Shown here: positions 61,156 through 64,000 of the stretch, piece by piece | Layout: each line of letters starts with the position of its first letter | How positions within the stretch are numbered: the first letter of the stretch is position 1 | From: CAZGCA01 sp964524145 | Lineage (GTDB): Bacteria; Hydrogenedentota; CAZGCA01 | Length of the DNA stretch: 64,000 nt | Direction: 5' to 3' | Assembly: GCA_964524145.1 (NCBI GenBank) | Contig: CAZGCA010000018.1 | Location: 1-64,000 of the forward strand | Notes under the pieces: generated by a model | What the model was told of the DNA's origin: nothing | Database searches by the model: none | Seen by the model: only the letters and a program-made list of their open reading frames with translations | Translations under genes and position numbers: made by a program

Positions 61156-62564
61156 TGGCAAAGAAGCTCAAGCTTGACCGGCCAACCCTTCTGACGGACT
61201 ACCAGACAATATACTGTAGCGGGTGTGGTCACGGCACCGTCGAACGGATAATCGCGGACTCGCTCGAAAGCCTCAATGTCGAGAAGGCCATAGGCGTTTC
61301 GTCGATAGGGTGCAGCGTCGTCTCGTACTTCAGCTATGCCGTTGATTTTGTTGGCGCGCCGCACGGTCGAGCGCCGGCGGCCATGACCGGCATCAAGATG
61401 ACGCACCCGGACGCGGTGGTGTTCGGGGTGCAGGGCGACGGGGACGCGATGTCGATAGGTCTTGCCGAGACGCTCTACGCGGCCAACCGCGGCATCGGTA
61501 TGACGGTCATCGTTTACAACAACGCGGTCTACGGGATGACCGGCGGGCAGTGCTCGCCGACGACTCCGCTGGGCGTCGAGACGACGACGACACCGGACGG
61601 TCGAGACGCGTTCCGCACCGGGACGCCGATCCGCCTCGTCGAGTTGCTCGATCAGTTCGAGGCGCCGATGTTCCTGGCGCGTACTGCGGCGACCGACGCC
61701 AAACATATCAGGGAGACTGCTCGGGCGATACGCCGCGCGTTCGAGATACAGGTAGAGTACGGAGGGTACGGGTTGGTGGAGGTAATCGGGACGTGCCCGG
61801 TAAGCTGGCACATGACGCCGTCGCAGGCGCGGCGGTACGTGAGCGAAGAGCTCGTGAAAGAGTTCCCGCTCGGCATTGTGCGCGACCTGCCCGAGCAAGA
61901 GCCGGATACAAAGCCGAGGCACGCGGCGCCGCTCGAGTGGCCCGACCAACACGAGATGCTCCGGCGGCTCGGGCTCTCGGAGGCGATAGAGTCGGGGCAG
62001 CGAATCGATCCGGACGTCCACTGCGAGATGATCTTCGCCGGTGCAGGCGGGCAGGGCATCCAGAAACTCGGCTCGATCGTCGCAGAAACAGCGGTGATAT
62101 CGGGGTATGCGGACGTCGTCTCGATAAGCAGCTACGGGCCGGAAGCACGGGGCGGCAGAACAAACAACCGGGTCGTCATCACCGGCCGGAACCGTTCGGT
62201 GAAAGCACGCGTTTTTGACGAGGCGGATATCGCCGTCATAATGAACGCGCCGTCAATGGAGGCCTTCGGACCGAAAGTCAGGCCGGGAGGGTTGCTGCTT
62301 TATGACAGCTCGACGGTCGCCGAGAACTGTGCAGCCGACGGGGTAAGATCTGTCGGCGTTCCCGCCACGAGTAGTGCGGTCTCGGAACTGAAAAGCGCCA
62401 AGTTCGCGAATTCCGTTATGCTCGGTGCGCTCGTTGCTTCCACGAACTTCGAGCTTCTCACGCGAGAAGCCGCGCTTAATGCTCTGCGACGCGTCTTCGG
62501 TAACAAGGCCGCCGCCAACGAGACCGCCATAGACCTTGGGATCAGACTGGTCGAGCAGGCCTGA
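61152..62564 (+). CDS. 2-oxoacid:ferredoxin oxidoreductase, fused beta-gamma subunit
   Basis: 470 residues; tandem ATGs at 61152 and 61155 overlap the alpha stop. Residues 1-270 are the beta subunit: CSGCGHGTVERII, then GVQGDGDAMSIGLAETLYAA and NNAVYGMTGGQCSPTTPLG, the thiamine diphosphate motif (GDGD...N). A linker of about 35 residues follows. Residues about 300-470 are the gamma subunit (IFAGAGGQGIQKLGSIVAET, ISSYGPEARGGRTNNRVVIT), normally a separate gene. The fusion keeps both halves complete. With the alpha and delta subunits this makes a full enzyme for anaerobic-style 2-oxoacid oxidation or reductive carboxylation. Confidence 0.9.
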   Translation: MMAKKLKLDRPTLLTDYQTIYCSGCGHGTVERIIADSLESLNVEKAIGVSSIGCSVVSYFSYAVDFVGAPHGRAPAAMTGIKMTHPDAVVFGVQGDGDAMSIGLAETLYAANRGIGMTVIVYNNAVYGMTGGQCSPTTPLGVETTTTPDGRDAFRTGTPIRLVELLDQFEAPMFLARTAATDAKHIRETARAIRRAFEIQVEYGGYGLVEVIGTCPVSWHMTPSQARRYVSEELVKEFPLGIVRDLPEQEPDTKPRHAAPLEWPDQHEMLRRLGLSEAIESGQRIDPDVHCEMIFAGAGGQGIQKLGSIVAETAVISGYADVVSISSYGPEARGGRTNNRVVITGRNRSVKARVFDEADIAVIMNAPSMEAFGPKVRPGGLLLYDSSTVAENCAADGVRSVGVPATSSAVSELKSAKFANSVMLGALVASTNFELLTREAALNALRRVFGNKAAANETAIDLGIRLVEQA

Positions 62565-62678
62565 ATCCTTGCTTGGCTGGCTATCTGCCCAAGTCCGAGG
62601 CAGGTGCGGTATAATGAAGCCGCTGCATAAACCGCTCTTCTATATACCAGTATGAGACCTTGCAGAAAGGACTGAGTG

Positions 62679-64000
62679 ATGTTTTCGCGAACACCTCATA
62701 GAGCGCGGACCAGACTCCTGTTCGGCACAGTGTTGGGGTGTATTGTGTTGACCTCTTGCCAAGGTGAGCCACCAGCAAGAAACGTCGTTCTCCTCAGCAT
62801 AGATACCCTGCGTGCTGACCATCTGGGCTGTTACGGGTATCACCGGAACACTTCGCCGCGGATGGACGAGTTTGCAGCGCGCGGTGTCAGGTTCGAGACG
62901 GTGATAACTCCTATAGTGAGCACGTTTCCTGCTCACACAGCAATGCTCAGCTCGCTTTACCCTCCCTCATTCGGTATTACAACCAACGGGCGGGGACGGC
63001 TCAGCGATTCGGTGGTGACACTGGCCGAAGTATTGAAAGAGAAGGGATACACCACGGGTGCGTTCGTAAGCGGGTTCATCCTGGACTCCCAGTTCGGGCT
63101 TGACCAGGGCTTCGACACCTACGACGACGAGTTCTCGAGCGGGTTGGCATGGGCGAACGCTGACATCAGGCAGAGGAATCTCGTCCATGTCTGGCGTATC
63201 CTTGACGAGTATGCCGACGGGGACTCGTACGAGGTCGAGATACAACACTCGATGCGCGGCGAGCTTGGCGCGTTCAACTTTGTCGCTTGGGCGGATGAGG
63301 ACGGCGACGGACTACCCGATACGCTGATCGGGCGTTCAGAGAAGGTGGCGAAGGCTGCGGAATCGTGGAGCCGATGGAGCTTCGAGACCGACTCGAAACG
63401 CGTGTTTGTGGGGTACGAGTTCGGCAGAGGCACGGATATCTTCTCGCGACGCGTTGAGCCACCGCCGACCTACGTCGGCCTGAGCACCAACGTGTACTGC
63501 TGTCCGAACCGCGGGGATGCGCCCATTGAGAGGGCGCGGAATTACTTCACCAACATGAGGGTGACCGCGGTCAGGTCCGACGGAAGCAGGCGAACGTTCG
63601 GGATGACTGATGATCTGTTGGCGCGTCCGACCCGCAAGTGGAAAGGACACGAGGTGCTCGACTTCGAACGCCGAGCTGAGGACACGAATCGGGCTGCCGT
63701 CTCGTGGCTGAGGTCCCACTCCGGTGCCCCGTTCTTCTTGTTCGTACATTATTATGACCCTCACGCGTGGTACCACCCACCGGGCGAGTATGCGAAGCTG
63801 TTCGTTGATCCGGAGTACGACGGAGACAACCCGGAGTTCCTGGAAGGGAGGTGGGAAAGAAGGCTGGACACGAAGGAGGATGCGAACAAACCGATGCCTT
63901 CCGCAGCAGATCGCGACCACATGATCGCACTTTACGACGGCGAGATCGCTTATTCCGACGTGCAGTACGGTTTCCTGCTGGATACGCTCTCTGAGCTCAA
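62679..64000 (+). CDS. Sulfatase-superfamily lipoprotein with inserted domain (cut by window edge)
   Basis: 441 residues visible from the ATG at 62679 (AAAGGACTGAGTG before it); the C-terminus is outside. A leader with lipobox (CIVLTSC) predicts a lipoprotein. NVVLLSIDTLRADHLGCYGY provides the first metal-binding aspartate and PIVSTFPAHTAMLSSLYP the catalytic block. The position of formylglycine cysteine/serine in C/S-x-P-x-R sulfatases is here Thr in TFPAH, so it belongs to the TLPSH-type relatives that may not be FGly-dependent sulfatases. VHYYDPHAWYHPPGEY is typical. An insertion of roughly 140 residues (about 165-310, including WADEDGDGLPDTLIG) splits the fold and is unusual. Confidence 0.8.
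   Translation, partial: MFSRTPHRARTRLLFGTVLGCIVLTSCQGEPPARNVVLLSIDTLRADHLGCYGYHRNTSPRMDEFAARGVRFETVITPIVSTFPAHTAMLSSLYPPSFGITTNGRGRLSDSVVTLAEVLKEKGYTTGAFVSGFILDSQFGLDQGFDTYDDEFSSGLAWANADIRQRNLVHVWRILDEYADGDSYEVEIQHSMRGELGAFNFVAWADEDGDGLPDTLIGRSEKVAKAAESWSRWSFETDSKRVFVGYEFGRGTDIFSRRVEPPPTYVGLSTNVYCCPNRGDAPIERARNYFTNMRVTAVRSDGSRRTFGMTDDLLARPTRKWKGHEVLDFERRAEDTNRAAVSWLRSHSGAPFFLFVHYYDPHAWYHPPGEYAKLFVDPEYDGDNPEFLEGRWERRLDTKEDANKPMPSAADRDHMIALYDGEIAYSDVQYGFLLDTLSEL

Overview
The window looks like a piece of a Gram-negative, probably uncultured, environmental bacterium. Secreted multidomain proteins carry type I dockerins with an unusually constant core (NA-x-DVQLVINAALGI), together with DUF1080, DUF2961, Gfo/Idh/MocA, sulfatase and H-X9-DG pseudopilin families. 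This mix recalls Candidatus Hydrogenedentes or the PVC/Planctomycetes neighbourhood; that placement is inference from protein style and no rRNA is present to confirm it. Housekeeping anchors are initiator tRNA (10.2 kb), dnaK (44.9 kb), rpoD-dnaG (47.2-51.3 kb), a HIT protein, rsmE and a 2-oxoacid:ferredoxin oxidoreductase operon (59.6-62.6 kb).

Layout. 0-1.6 kb: the start of a secreted beta-propeller protein (minus strand, cut by the window edge), a REP-like double hairpin and a RHH/RelE toxin-antitoxin pair. 1.8-7 kb: a ferric-reductase-type flavocytochrome facing a minus-strand redox operon (di-heme peroxidase, Tat-exported phosphoesterase, SoxA-like cytochrome c, peroxiredoxin fusion) behind a good promoter. 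7.1-10.3 kb: pseudopilin, methyltransferase-like membrane protein, membrane protein of unknown function, tRNA-fMet. 10.4-14.9 kb: a gene graveyard with an esterase remnant, a TetR gene cut by an IS256-family fragment, a MoxR ATPase joined to a nuclease fragment, and an XRE regulator divergent from a small membrane protein.

15-44.4 kb is the accessory heart. It holds a 2.9-kaa dockerin protein with beta-helices and a clan CD (caspase/C13-like) peptidase domain; a 2-kaa teneurin-like protein (dockerin, NHL propeller, YD shell, RHS core); a DUF1080 protein; and a six-gene run (32.8-44.4 kb). That run encodes a Calx-beta/InlB-repeat protein, a 1300-aa protein resembling the pore and TcB-binding end of Tc toxin A subunits, three tandem paralogues sharing an N-terminal surface module, and a protein combining a cohesin-like domain with a dockerin. 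A second dockerin-bearing clan CD peptidase lies at 52.9-58 kb. Taken together this suggests a secreted assembly held by cohesin-dockerin contacts and carrying proteases, an RHS shell and a possible pore former. That is a hypothesis and not a demonstrated system.

Three colinear copies of a roughly 250-300 bp degenerate repeat (14.4, 24.0 and 31.7 kb) lie between these genes; two run into broken dockerin 3' ends. The right end carries a partial lipoprotein-type sulfatase homologue with an inserted domain.
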